Below are positions 26,227 through 34,218 of a stretch of 40,412 nucleotides of DNA, in pieces. Made by a program: the position numbers and the translations under genes. The notes below the pieces were generated by a model. The model was not told the DNA's origin. It ran no database searches and saw only the letters and a list, made by a program, of their open reading frames with translations. Each line of letters starts with the position of its first letter. The stretch's first letter is position 1. This DNA comes from Bacteroidales bacterium (GTDB lineage: Bacteria > Bacteroidota > Bacteroidia > Bacteroidales > UBA932): positions 1-40,412 of the forward strand of contig JAKSJQ010000015.1 of assembly GCA_024402115.1 (NCBI GenBank), written 5' to 3'.

Positions 26227-27264
26227 ATGGCAAAGGGCTTTGCAGATACTGATAGGCTGTGCCGCTCCCTGGTCGCGGATGCGCGCAAGGGTGTGTTCCA
26301 GCAGGTATACCTCCTCATGGGTGAGGAGCCATACTACGTAGACATGGTCTGCAACGCCGTGATCGCCAACTGTATCGACGAAAGCGAAAAGGATTTCAAT
26401 GAAACTATCTGTTACGGCGCCGACGTCAATGCCGACGCCGTAATTACTGCAGCCCGCAGGTACCCGATGTTCGCCGAGAGGCAGCTCGTGGTCCTGAAGG
26501 AGGCTCAAATGATGAAAGATATCGAGGACCTGGCCCTCTACTGCCAGAATCCTCTCGAGTCGACGGTGCTCGTCATCTGCATGATGGGTGCCAAGGCCGA
26601 CAAGAGGCGTGCCCTGTACAAGAGCGCGCAGAAGGCCGGCGTGGTGGTCGAGTCCACTGCGCTCAGGGATTATGAGGTGTCCTCATGGGTCTCCTCTTAT
26701 TATCAGGAACGCGGCCTCCGCATCGCACCGGATGCTGCGGCCCTGCTTGCCGAGTCTGCCGGAACAGATCTGGGGAAGATCGCCGTGGAGACTGACAAGA
26801 TGCTCAAGAATCTTCCGGAAGGAACCACCGAGATTTCCGTTTCCGACATAGAGAAGAACGTGGGAATCAGCAGGCAGTTCAGCGTGTTCGAGCTCACCTC
26901 CCTGCTTTCGGTGAAGAATTCCGCAAAGGCGATGAAGGTCGCTGCATATATCGGCGCATCTCCGAAGTTCGCCATGCCTATGGCGGTGAGTGCGCTTTTC
27001 GGACATTTCAACAGGATATTGCGCTACCATGCGCTGCTGATGAGCAATCCTCATGCGGATAACGGCACGAAGGCTTCTGTGCTCGGAGTAAATCCGTACT
27101 TCCTCAGGGAGTATGACGCTGCCATTAGGAACTATCCTCTCACGAAGTGCATGCGAGTGATATCGCTGCTCAAGGAATATGACTACAAGGGCAAGGGCGG
27201 TGACGTCGGAGAGGCGACGCCGGCGGAGCTGCTTGTGGAGCTGGTCGCAAGAATTCTCGGATAA
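26227..27264 (+). CDS. holA: DNA polymerase III delta subunit
   Basis: Clamp-loader subunit that opens the beta clamp. The 345-residue product has the degenerate AAA+ domain without a P-loop: VYLLMGEEPYYVDMVCNAV near residue 25, FAERQLVVLKEAQMM near 80, then VLVICMMGAKADKRRALYKSAQKAGVVVE-like strands. A lid and a C-terminal collar domain follow (about 210-345: SVFELTSLLSVKNSAKAMKVA, then LFGHFNRILRYH). Start 3 bp after hpf. It ends the coupled run that began at 23033. Family length is normal. Confidence 0.92.
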   Translation: MAKGFADTDRLCRSLVADARKGVFQQVYLLMGEEPYYVDMVCNAVIANCIDESEKDFNETICYGADVNADAVITAARRYPMFAERQLVVLKEAQMMKDIEDLALYCQNPLESTVLVICMMGAKADKRRALYKSAQKAGVVVESTALRDYEVSSWVSSYYQERGLRIAPDAAALLAESAGTDLGKIAVETDKMLKNLPEGTTEISVSDIEKNVGISRQFSVFELTSLLSVKNSAKAMKVAAYIGASPKFAMPMAVSALFGHFNRILRYHALLMSNPHADNGTKASVLGVNPYFLREYDAAIRNYPLTKCMRVISLLKEYDYKGKGGDVGEATPAELLVELVARILG

Positions 27265-27324
27265 GACTGTAGTTTTTCCGGTATTAGTGCGTCTAACAGC
27301 CGTAGTAAGAAATATAATAGGACA

Positions 27325-28176
27325 ATGAATATCATAGAGTGCAGGAACATCTGCAAGAATTTCGGAGAGAAGGTCGCACTGGACCATGTCTCCGTGGAGA
27401 TTCCCCAGGGACAGATCTTCGGCCTGCTCGGCCCTAACGGAGCAGGAAAGACCACCCTCATCCGAATCATAAACAGGATCACCATCCCGAATGATGGAGA
27501 AGTCTATTTCAATGGCAGGCCTATTACCCAGAGGGATGTCGAGAAGATCGGCTACCTTCCTGAGGAGAGGGGCCTTTATCGCAAGATGAAGGTGGGCGAC
27601 CAGGCCATGTACCTTGCCCAGCTCAAGGGCATGTCGGCTAAGGAAGCTTCGTACGAGCTCAAGAAGTGGTTCGTGAAGTTCGGCATCGAGAGCTGGTGGA
27701 ACAAGAAGGTCGAGGAACTTTCGAAGGGTATGGCCCAGAAGATCCAGTTCATCACCACCGTGGTCCACAGACCTAAGCTTCTCATACTCGACGAGCCGTT
27801 CTCCGGCTTCGATCCCGTAAATGCACAGCTCATCCGTGAGGAGATCCTCCGTCTCAAGGACGAGGGCTCTACCATCATACTCTCCACCCACAACATGGAA
27901 TCAGTGGAGGAGCTCTGCGACAACATCGCGCTCTTCAACAAGTCCCACGTGGTGCTCGCCGGAAAGGTGGAGGACATCAGACGTGAATACGGCAACAACA
28001 ATGTCGAGATAGAGTACACCGACCAGGATGGCCGCCATGTGGAGGTCGTCGAGGCTGGCGAGGGTGCAAATGCCATACTCCGTCAGTACATAGAGAAGGG
28101 TGTGACCATCAATTCCTTCAAGGAGCTCATGCCTCGCATGAACGACATTTTCATCAAACTTGTAAAGGGAGAGTAA
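27325..28176 (+). CDS. ABC exporter ATP-binding protein (NatA-like)
   Basis: A 283-residue nucleotide-binding domain: Walker A GLLGPNGAGKTTLIRI (about residues 33-48), Q-loop region YLPEERGLYRKM (about 79-90), signature LSKGMAQKIQFI (about 133-144), Walker B LLILDEPFSGFDP (about 153-165) and switch His in STHNME. A C-terminal extension of about 70 residues with DUF4162-like character follows, as in NatA/YhaQ-type exporters. The permease gene starts 3 bp later, so the two form a two-component exporter. NatAB exports sodium in Bacillus; the substrate here is not known. No TAnnTTTG box is seen in the 60 bp ahead. Confidence 0.93.
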   Translation: MNIIECRNICKNFGEKVALDHVSVEIPQGQIFGLLGPNGAGKTTLIRIINRITIPNDGEVYFNGRPITQRDVEKIGYLPEERGLYRKMKVGDQAMYLAQLKGMSAKEASYELKKWFVKFGIESWWNKKVEELSKGMAQKIQFITTVVHRPKLLILDEPFSGFDPVNAQLIREEILRLKDEGSTIILSTHNMESVEELCDNIALFNKSHVVLAGKVEDIRREYGNNNVEIEYTDQDGRHVEVVEAGEGANAILRQYIEKGVTINSFKELMPRMNDIFIKLVKGE

Positions 28177-28179
28177 GCC

Positions 28180-29556
28180 ATGAATCTGAGAATAATCAAA
28201 GTAATCATAGGACGTGAGTACATGACTCGCGTCAAGAAGAAATCCTTCCTCGTAACGACTTTCGTTGTTCCGGTGCTCTTCGCGCTCCTGTGCAGTGTAC
28301 CGGCGCTCATCCTCACCCTCTCGAAGGGCAAGGACAAGACCATCGCCTACGTCGATGAGTCCGGTTATGTGAGCGGCAAGCTCGAGGATACCAAGCAGGT
28401 GGCATTCGAAGACTTCACCGGCCATCTTTCTGCAGAAGAGCTCAGGGCCCAGATGGACAATCTGGACTTCGACGGAATACTCCTCATCTCTCCTCATGGA
28501 GAGGGTAAGGATGCCAATGTCAACGTCACCACCTACTCGGTAAAGCCTGTCAGCGTCGAGATCAAGGAGATGCTCACCAAGCAGATCGAGGACGCGGTGG
28601 AGGACTACAGACTCCAGCAGTACGACATCGAAGGACTCAAGGAGATCATGCAGGACGTCAAGGCCGACGTGCAGATAGTCACATACACCATCGATGAGGA
28701 TGGCGAAGAGAAGGAAACCTCTTCTGAGGTGTTCATGATCATCTCCATGCTCCTGTCGATGATCATCTACATGTTCGTTTCCATGTTCGCCGGTACCGTC
28801 ATGCAGAGCGTCATCGAGGAGAAGTCCAGCCGCATCGTCGAGGTGCTCGTAAGCTCGGTGAAGGCTATCGAGCTCATGATAGGCAAGATCGTCGGCGTCG
28901 CTCTCGTCGCGCTGACCCAGTTCTTCCTTTGGGTTGTGCTCACCGGAGTCCTTGTCGGTGCGTTCAGCAGCATAGTCGGTTTCGACAAGCTCGCCGAAGG
29001 CTCTGCATCTACTACCCAGATGATGGAAATGGCAGGTATGGACTCATCTATGATGGATCCTTCGACCATGGCAGCGATGGCCGCAGACTCTGAGCACTCA
29101 GAGCTCGGCGCCGTGCTTGAGACCCTCCAGAATATCAACTACGTGCAGCTCATCGTGGCATTCGTGCTCTTCTTCATCCTCGGCTACCTCCTCTACGCTT
29201 CGCTCTTCGCGGCGGTGGGATCGGCGGTAGACAACGAGGCTGACACCCAGCAGCTCGTACTTCCTCTCACCATCCCGCTTATGATCGGTTTCTTCGTAGG
29301 CCTCTATGCCTTCAACTCGCCGGACAGCCAGCTCGTATGGTGGTGCTCGATGATACCTTTCACATCGCCGATAGTGATGCTGTCCCGCATTCCTTACGGT
29401 GTCGCTACATGGGAGATCATGCTCTCTCTGGGCTTGCTCTTCCTGACCTTCCTCGGCGGAGCCTGGGTGTCTGCGAAGATATATAAGGTGGGTATCCTCA
29501 TGTTTGGTAAGAAGTCCTCTTTCAAGGACCTCTGGAAATGGCTTAGAATGAAATAA
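28180..29556 (+). CDS. ABC-2 type exporter permease (NatB/YhaP-like)
   Basis: A 458-residue membrane protein. A first membrane helix near residues 22-45 is followed by a large extracytoplasmic domain (about 46-180: DKTIAYVDESGYVSGKLEDT, then KEMLTKQIEDAVEDYRLQQY). Five to six helices follow between 185 and 440, including MIISMLLSMIIYMFVSMFAG and LIVAFVLFFILGYLLYASLF. The amphipathic MQSVIEEKSSRIVEVLVSSVK motif is characteristic of NatB-type ABC-2 permeases. A Met-rich insertion (QMMEMAGMDSSMMDPSTMAAM, residues about 283-303) lies in the loop between two helices. Paired with the ATPase 3 bp upstream; the nucleotidase gene starts 3 bp downstream, so all may share one transcript. Confidence 0.93.
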   Translation: MNLRIIKVIIGREYMTRVKKKSFLVTTFVVPVLFALLCSVPALILTLSKGKDKTIAYVDESGYVSGKLEDTKQVAFEDFTGHLSAEELRAQMDNLDFDGILLISPHGEGKDANVNVTTYSVKPVSVEIKEMLTKQIEDAVEDYRLQQYDIEGLKEIMQDVKADVQIVTYTIDEDGEEKETSSEVFMIISMLLSMIIYMFVSMFAGTVMQSVIEEKSSRIVEVLVSSVKAIELMIGKIVGVALVALTQFFLWVVLTGVLVGAFSSIVGFDKLAEGSASTTQMMEMAGMDSSMMDPSTMAAMAADSEHSELGAVLETLQNINYVQLIVAFVLFFILGYLLYASLFAAVGSAVDNEADTQQLVLPLTIPLMIGFFVGLYAFNSPDSQLVWWCSMIPFTSPIVMLSRIPYGVATWEIMLSLGLLFLTFLGGAWVSAKIYKVGILMFGKKSSFKDLWKWLRMK

Positions 29557-29559
29557 TAT

Positions 29560-30393
29560 ATGAAGAGATTACTGATACTGGCAGCTGCGCTTGCGTTTTC
29601 AGTTGCAGCCGGCGCTCAGCAGTTCACATGGTCGCGCGTGTCCATGGATGGCAGCCGCACAGGCTGTACATATCCGGGCGCAGACAATGTGGAAGAGGCT
29701 TTAGGAGTCCTCAAGGGAAAGAAATATGTCGCACCTAACGTCAAGGTCTACAAGGGCGGCGCGACCGCAGGTGTCGTGAAGGCGCTGCTCGCAGTCCAGC
29801 CTCAGATGGCAGACCTGAAGCAGGTCGTCGCATATTGCCCTGACGGAATGATCACCCGAGGCGGCAACTCTCCGCTTGCGAACTTTGCTACCGACGTGAT
29901 GCTCAAGTCTGCGGAGAAGCTCTTCGGAAGGAAGGCTGACATAGCTGTGCTCAATTCCGGTGGTATACGCGCTGACGTTCCTGCCGGCAATGTCCTTAAG
30001 GATGACATGGTGGCTGTGTTCCCATTCCACAATAAGCTCGTCCTTGTCGAGTATCCAGGTCAGGTTCTCATCGATTTTCTCGCCCGTCAGGCACGTCGCC
30101 CTCAGCCTTATGCAGGTGCGCAGGTCGTCGTAAGGGATGGTGAACTCGAGTCGATGAGCGTAGGCGGAAAGGAGATCGACCCGAACGGCACCTACTACAT
30201 GGTGACCATCGACTTCCTTCTCGGTTCAGGCGACAACATGCGTCTTGCTGCAGGCTCGACCGACGTGAAGTATACCCAGCTTGACGTCATCGACGTGATC
30301 CTCGACTATCTTGCCGAGGAGAAGGCTGCAGGCAGACCTATCTCTGCACAGGTGGATGACAGATATGTATCAATAGGAGAAAGGAGGAACTAA
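29560..30393 (+). CDS. 5'-nucleotidase C-terminal-domain protein (exported)
   Basis: A 277-residue exported protein with signal peptide MKRLLILAAALAFSVAAGAQ (cleavage after AGA). The mature part corresponds to the substrate-binding C-terminal domain of UshA-type 5'-nucleotidases: SPLANFATDVMLKSAE, then VLNSGGIRADVPAGNVLKDDMVAVFPFHNKLVLVE and YYMVTIDFLLGSGDNM. It has no metallophosphatase half; that is in the next gene, 1 bp downstream. The two probably work together in the periplasm, hydrolysing nucleotides or similar phosphoesters. The order C-domain then N-domain is reversed relative to single-chain UshA, so a simple frameshift split is excluded. Confidence 0.9.
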   Translation: MKRLLILAAALAFSVAAGAQQFTWSRVSMDGSRTGCTYPGADNVEEALGVLKGKKYVAPNVKVYKGGATAGVVKALLAVQPQMADLKQVVAYCPDGMITRGGNSPLANFATDVMLKSAEKLFGRKADIAVLNSGGIRADVPAGNVLKDDMVAVFPFHNKLVLVEYPGQVLIDFLARQARRPQPYAGAQVVVRDGELESMSVGGKEIDPNGTYYMVTIDFLLGSGDNMRLAAGSTDVKYTQLDVIDVILDYLAEEKAAGRPISAQVDDRYVSIGERRN

Positions 30394-30394
30394 G

Positions 30395-31237
30395 ATGAAG
30401 GCAAAGATTATCATAGCAGCTGCGCTTTCTGCAGCGATGCTTGCTCTCGCTCCTAACGCGTCAGCACAGAAGCTTACCATTCTCCATACCAACGACACCC
30501 ACAGCCACATCGATCCGGAGCGCGGTGGCGAGGATGATGGCCACGGCGGCGTCATCGAACGTGCTGTCTTTATCGACAGCGTACGTGTCGCAGACGGTGC
30601 GCGCAACGTGCTTCTCCTCGATGCCGGCGACTTCGATCAGGGCTCGTCATATTTCACCATGCTCGGCGGTGACCTTGAGGTCGAGCTGCTCAATGCCATG
30701 GGCTATGACGCAGTGGCTCTCGGAAACCATGAGTTCGACAACGGACTCGAGGAGCTCGCCAGGAGAATGCACAATGTCAAGGGTGACGTACTCTGCGCGA
30801 ACTACGATTTCAGTGGCTTCGAGCTCGACAACTGCGTGAAGCCTTACGCAATCTACAAGAGGGGAGGATTCAAGATCGGAGTGATCGGTCTTCTCTGTGA
30901 CGTCCGTTCAGTGGTCGCTGCAGAGACTGCGGCTAAGCTCAAATATCTCAGCCCGGCTGAGGTCACGAACAAGTGGGCGGACTACCTCAAGAACGACCAG
31001 AAGTGCGATCTTGTAATCGCTCTCTCGCATCTCGGTTACGAAGGCGACCCTGAGTCTGACGGCAACGACTGCGGTCTTGCAGCAAAGAGCCGCAACCTCG
31101 ATATCATCATCGGCGGACATTCGCACACCAACCTCCCTGAGCCTAGGATAGTGAACGATCTCGACGGCAAGCCTGTCACCATCGTCCAGGACTATCGCTG
31201 GGGACTTTTTGTCGGCAAGTTCGACGTACGTAAGTAA
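30395..31237 (+). CDS. Periplasmic metallophosphatase, 5'-nucleotidase N-terminal domain
   Basis: A 280-residue exported protein with signal peptide MKAKIIIAAALSAAMLALAP ending near ASA. It carries the calcineurin-like di-metal motifs in order: TNDTHSH (about residues 33-39), LLLDAGDFDQGS (about 71-82), ALGNHEFDNGLEEL (about 108-121), ALSHLGYEGD (about 209-218) and GGHSHTNLPE (about 245-254). All metal ligands expected for this half of UshA are present, while the C-terminal substrate domain is absent and lies in the gene just upstream (1 bp gap). AAGGAGG at 30381-30387 is a clear ribosome-binding site. A strong hairpin terminator follows about 30 bp after the stop. Confidence 0.92.
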   Translation: MKAKIIIAAALSAAMLALAPNASAQKLTILHTNDTHSHIDPERGGEDDGHGGVIERAVFIDSVRVADGARNVLLLDAGDFDQGSSYFTMLGGDLEVELLNAMGYDAVALGNHEFDNGLEELARRMHNVKGDVLCANYDFSGFELDNCVKPYAIYKRGGFKIGVIGLLCDVRSVVAAETAAKLKYLSPAEVTNKWADYLKNDQKCDLVIALSHLGYEGDPESDGNDCGLAAKSRNLDIIIGGHSHTNLPEPRIVNDLDGKPVTIVQDYRWGLFVGKFDVRK

Positions 31238-31270
31238 TCTTTTCCCGTAAGCGCGGGATATCACGGACAG

Positions 31271-31318
31271 CCTGGCGCGAACTCCAAAAAACGCTTTGTT
31301 TTTGGACGTCGTGCCAGG
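31271..31318 (+). terminator. Long hairpin terminator after the nucleotidase genes
   Basis: The arms CCTGGCGCG and CGTGCCAGG (with a G-U pair) and an inner TCCAAAAA/TTTTTGGA stem form about 18 paired positions with a small internal mismatch. A T-rich run (31319-31330) follows. It is placed to end the ABC-nucleotidase transcript. Confidence 0.75.
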
Positions 31319-31347
31319 TTTTTCTTCGTTTTCAGCGATTCCGCTGC

Positions 31348-31385
31348 CACGAACGCCAATAATCGGTCTGTTTTTGTCGTTCGTG
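31348..31385. repeat. Second copy of the hairpin element (imperfect)
   Basis: CACGAACG (31348-31355) pairs with CGTTCGTG (31378-31385). Aligned without gaps to 31276-31313, 28 of 38 bases agree, so the two hairpins are imperfect direct repeats 72 bp apart. Its role is unknown. Confidence 0.6.
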
Positions 31386-31542
31386 ACAACTCGCCGCAGC
31401 CTGATCTATCCCACACGCTATCAATAATTTTTTGGAATTTCTATTACATATTCCTAATTTTACTGAATCTATTCCCCAAATAGAAGCGCTGATAACAGAT
31501 AATTGTTTCACAACTTCATAGTCTTACATTACGAAGCGACTT

Positions 31543-34218
31543 ATGAGTATCTTCAAGAAAGTTCTGAAGGCAGCATTCCCCACTATGCTCGCCGCAATCT
31601 TCTCCGTGTCCTGCAGTCTTATAAACAGAGACCCTATCCCGAGCAATCCTGACAACCCAGACCAACCGGGTTCTGATTTCTCAGAGACAACCACTATGCG
31701 CGGTCTAGACTATGAATCACCGACCGATACCATCAAAATGCACAGCAACGCATTGTTCTTGCGAGACGACATCAATCAGCATCTCGTTAGTTACAATGAG
31801 AATAATGCGGTGATAACATTCGAGAATTGCGAAGCCGTAAAGGACGCACAAATCAAGGTCGGTGACGTCCTGTACTCAGAAATCATAGAGGGGAAGGCTC
31901 CCAATGGATATCTCCTGACCGTGAAGGAAATCCTTAACACAGATGACCAAATAGTGTTCAAGTGTTCGGATGCGGACTTGAGCGACGCCTTTGACCGTCT
32001 GCATATCCCTATCATATATGAGTTGGATAAGATTTCTGCAGATGATTTTACGGTATTTGACATCTTTAATCAGCCGGATCTATCAGAGGATTTCAATACC
32101 TCAGGGTGGCAATATCCCACCAAAGCGGATGTTCCATGGGTAGATTTCTCCAAGGATTTCGCAAAGCTTAAAAATGATAGATACAAGATAACTCCAACTT
32201 GGGAAGGAACCACAATCGAAGCGGTCATCCTTGATCTTGACGAAGACCTGAAAAATACGAAGGACGATCAGCTGGTATTGTCGTTATTCATACAGCACGA
32301 CCTTGGACTGGCCAAAGATGATATCTTTGACTATGGATCCATGCCGTATCTCTGGGTGAGTGTTGAGTCAAAGGCAAGATTTGGTGTCACAGCCACCTTC
32401 AGTATCGGGAAAGAAACTGAATTCGACGCAGAGGGGGGCAAGTATGATGAGCTGACCGAGGAGATGGAGAAGAAAATTCTCGGCAAGAAACTCCTTGTTG
32501 CCAAATGGGATATCCCAGTTCCGCCTTCTGTCGCAACTGTCTTGAAGCCTAGCATGGAGTTCTACCTGACTGCCAAAATCGGGTTGAGTGGCAAGATTGA
32601 ATTTACCTATGGCTTCGAGAATTATGGCTTTGACTACAAGATTGGTAACAAGCCAATCAGATACGACGGAGGAGGCTTCAGCGGTGGCTCTTCGTTTCAG
32701 GATGTCAGCGAATCGACTTATTTCAGGAAAGGCAATGAAGGGAAGCCTGTGTTAAAGTTCAAACTTGAGGGAGACTTAAAAGGAAGCGTAGGTGCCGGCG
32801 TCGGGCTCACTTTTGGCCTACCCAAAATCGTCAACGTCTTAATGAAGTCCAACACGCCACCATACATAGGACTATTCTACGAATATTCTAAAGTCTTAGA
32901 TCTCAAAGCATCAATCGACCTCGGTGAATCCATAACTTTCAAGGGCGAGCATTATAATCAGACTGAAGGCAGGTGCGAGGCATATGTGCAATTCAAGAAT
33001 GACTGGCTCTGGAATCCCAAGTTTACCATAGATGTTCTGGAGAATAAATGGCCAGATCCCCCCGAGTTCCTCGACACGACTTTTATACTTCAAGCCAACC
33101 GTCCGAAGCCGTATCTCGTCTATCCCGAAAACGGGTCTGTCGTGAGGGATCCGGAGATTATGCTCGAATGGACTATTTGCACGAAACTCCTTAGTAATTC
33201 TGATAAGAGGCACTACCAGAATTTAACTTATGACGTATACGTCAGCACGGACAAGTCGTTAGTTCAGCAGTGTAATGTTCGCTGTAGAATCGTGACGGGC
33301 CTGGAAGACAACAAAGATGGAAGGAAATGCTCGTTCGAGCCAAATTTCAGTGGCAAGTATTATTGGAGAGTCGTAACCCACAATTCTCTCGGTGAGGATT
33401 TCATGAGTTCTATCTATTCCTTCGACACTGACTCCGGAGGAACACTGGTGCTGAATCCGGAGCTTACTGCATACCTGAAGATGAACAGGGACATTCTGGA
33501 AGGCATAGACGTCAACACCGACGGTACGATCGAGCTGACCATTTCCAACCAGAAGGCTCTCCGCGAGATGAGGACGCTCACGATCACGGACAAGCAAGGT
33601 CTCTACGGTATCAAGTCTATCGATGACCTACTCGTACATCTCCCGTCGCTTGAGTCGCTTGAATGCATGAATAACAAGATCACCAGCCTCAATCTCACAA
33701 AGAACCCTAAGGTGAAGTTTATGGATTGCTCATACAATGAAATCGAGCAGCTCTCGTTTGCTGATAACAACTCGATGGAGACACTGGTGTGCAAATCCAA
33801 TAAGCTCTTGGCCTTGGATATCATCAAGGATCTGCCGAACCTTACCACCCTGTCATGCAGTGACAACGACAGACTTTACACATTGAACAAGAGCGGAAAC
33901 CGCACGGAATCAAAGCTTGAGACTCTTACAGCATCCTGCTGTGCACTGTCAGTTAATGATAATGACTTTACGTTGACTCCTCACCTGAAGACCCTCTTTG
34001 TCAATGACAATGATTTATGGGCAATCGACATCTCCAAATGTAAGGATCTCGTGCGAGTCGATTTGAGCGGTCAGTCTACTACTCAGATGAGAGTATATAT
34101 TACACGGGCAATCAAGGCCCAGCTGATAGATCCAAAGTTCCATTTCGACACGTTATTCGTGTTCGATGATCCCGGTGGTGAAGGTAATGTAGGTGGTGTT
34201 CCTGGTGAAAATCTGTAA
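31543..34218 (+). CDS. Large surface lipoprotein with leucine-rich repeats
   Basis: An 891-residue predicted lipoprotein. Signal MSIFKKVLKAAFPTMLAAIF ends in lipobox FSVSC (Cys24). A Pro/Asn/Asp linker (PSNPDNPDQPGS) follows. A long beta-rich region spans about 50-520 with no family I can name. An Fn3-like module occupies about 525-640 (PYLVYPENGSVVRDPEIMLEW, then YYWRVVTHNSLGEDF). LRRs of the Bacteroidota type lie at about 690-860 (LPSLESLECMNNKITSLNL, LPNLTTLSCSDNDRLYTLN). It ends in a Gly-rich tail. Codon use is AT-richer than in the flanking housekeeping genes. Its stop overlaps the next ATG by one base (TAATG), so it is coupled to the FISUMP lipoprotein and the two may form one surface complex. 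Binding partner unknown. Confidence 0.85.
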   Translation: MSIFKKVLKAAFPTMLAAIFSVSCSLINRDPIPSNPDNPDQPGSDFSETTTMRGLDYESPTDTIKMHSNALFLRDDINQHLVSYNENNAVITFENCEAVKDAQIKVGDVLYSEIIEGKAPNGYLLTVKEILNTDDQIVFKCSDADLSDAFDRLHIPIIYELDKISADDFTVFDIFNQPDLSEDFNTSGWQYPTKADVPWVDFSKDFAKLKNDRYKITPTWEGTTIEAVILDLDEDLKNTKDDQLVLSLFIQHDLGLAKDDIFDYGSMPYLWVSVESKARFGVTATFSIGKETEFDAEGGKYDELTEEMEKKILGKKLLVAKWDIPVPPSVATVLKPSMEFYLTAKIGLSGKIEFTYGFENYGFDYKIGNKPIRYDGGGFSGGSSFQDVSESTYFRKGNEGKPVLKFKLEGDLKGSVGAGVGLTFGLPKIVNVLMKSNTPPYIGLFYEYSKVLDLKASIDLGESITFKGEHYNQTEGRCEAYVQFKNDWLWNPKFTIDVLENKWPDPPEFLDTTFILQANRPKPYLVYPENGSVVRDPEIMLEWTICTKLLSNSDKRHYQNLTYDVYVSTDKSLVQQCNVRCRIVTGLEDNKDGRKCSFEPNFSGKYYWRVVTHNSLGEDFMSSIYSFDTDSGGTLVLNPELTAYLKMNRDILEGIDVNTDGTIELTISNQKALREMRTLTITDKQGLYGIKSIDDLLVHLPSLESLECMNNKITSLNLTKNPKVKFMDCSYNEIEQLSFADNNSMETLVCKSNKLLALDIIKDLPNLTTLSCSDNDRLYTLNKSGNRTESKLETLTASCCALSVNDNDFTLTPHLKTLFVNDNDLWAIDISKCKDLVRVDLSGQSTTQMRVYITRAIKAQLIDPKFHFDTLFVFDDPGGEGNVGGVPGENL

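Larger units (their letters stand above)
31238..31542. other. 305-bp intergenic region with stem-loops, no gene
   Basis: After the nucleotidase stop there is a short hairpin (31243-31258, TCCCG/CGGGA), a long terminator hairpin (31271-31318) and a related second hairpin (31348-31385). About 150 bp of AT-rich DNA then leads to the lipoprotein ATG. No exact TAnnTTTG box is seen before 31543, so the promoter of the lipoprotein pair is not identified. Confidence 0.7.

Noticed and set aside
26683..27891. Long minus-strand frame (402 codons) opposite holA and the ABC ATPase gene
   Set aside because: It spans two real genes and the gap between them, has no recognisable domain and no promoter.
31238..31542. 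tRNA or small RNA gene in the stem-loop region
   Set aside because: The stems do not form a cloverleaf and there is no T-loop or CCA-end motif; the first is a terminator. A small RNA cannot be excluded but nothing supports it.
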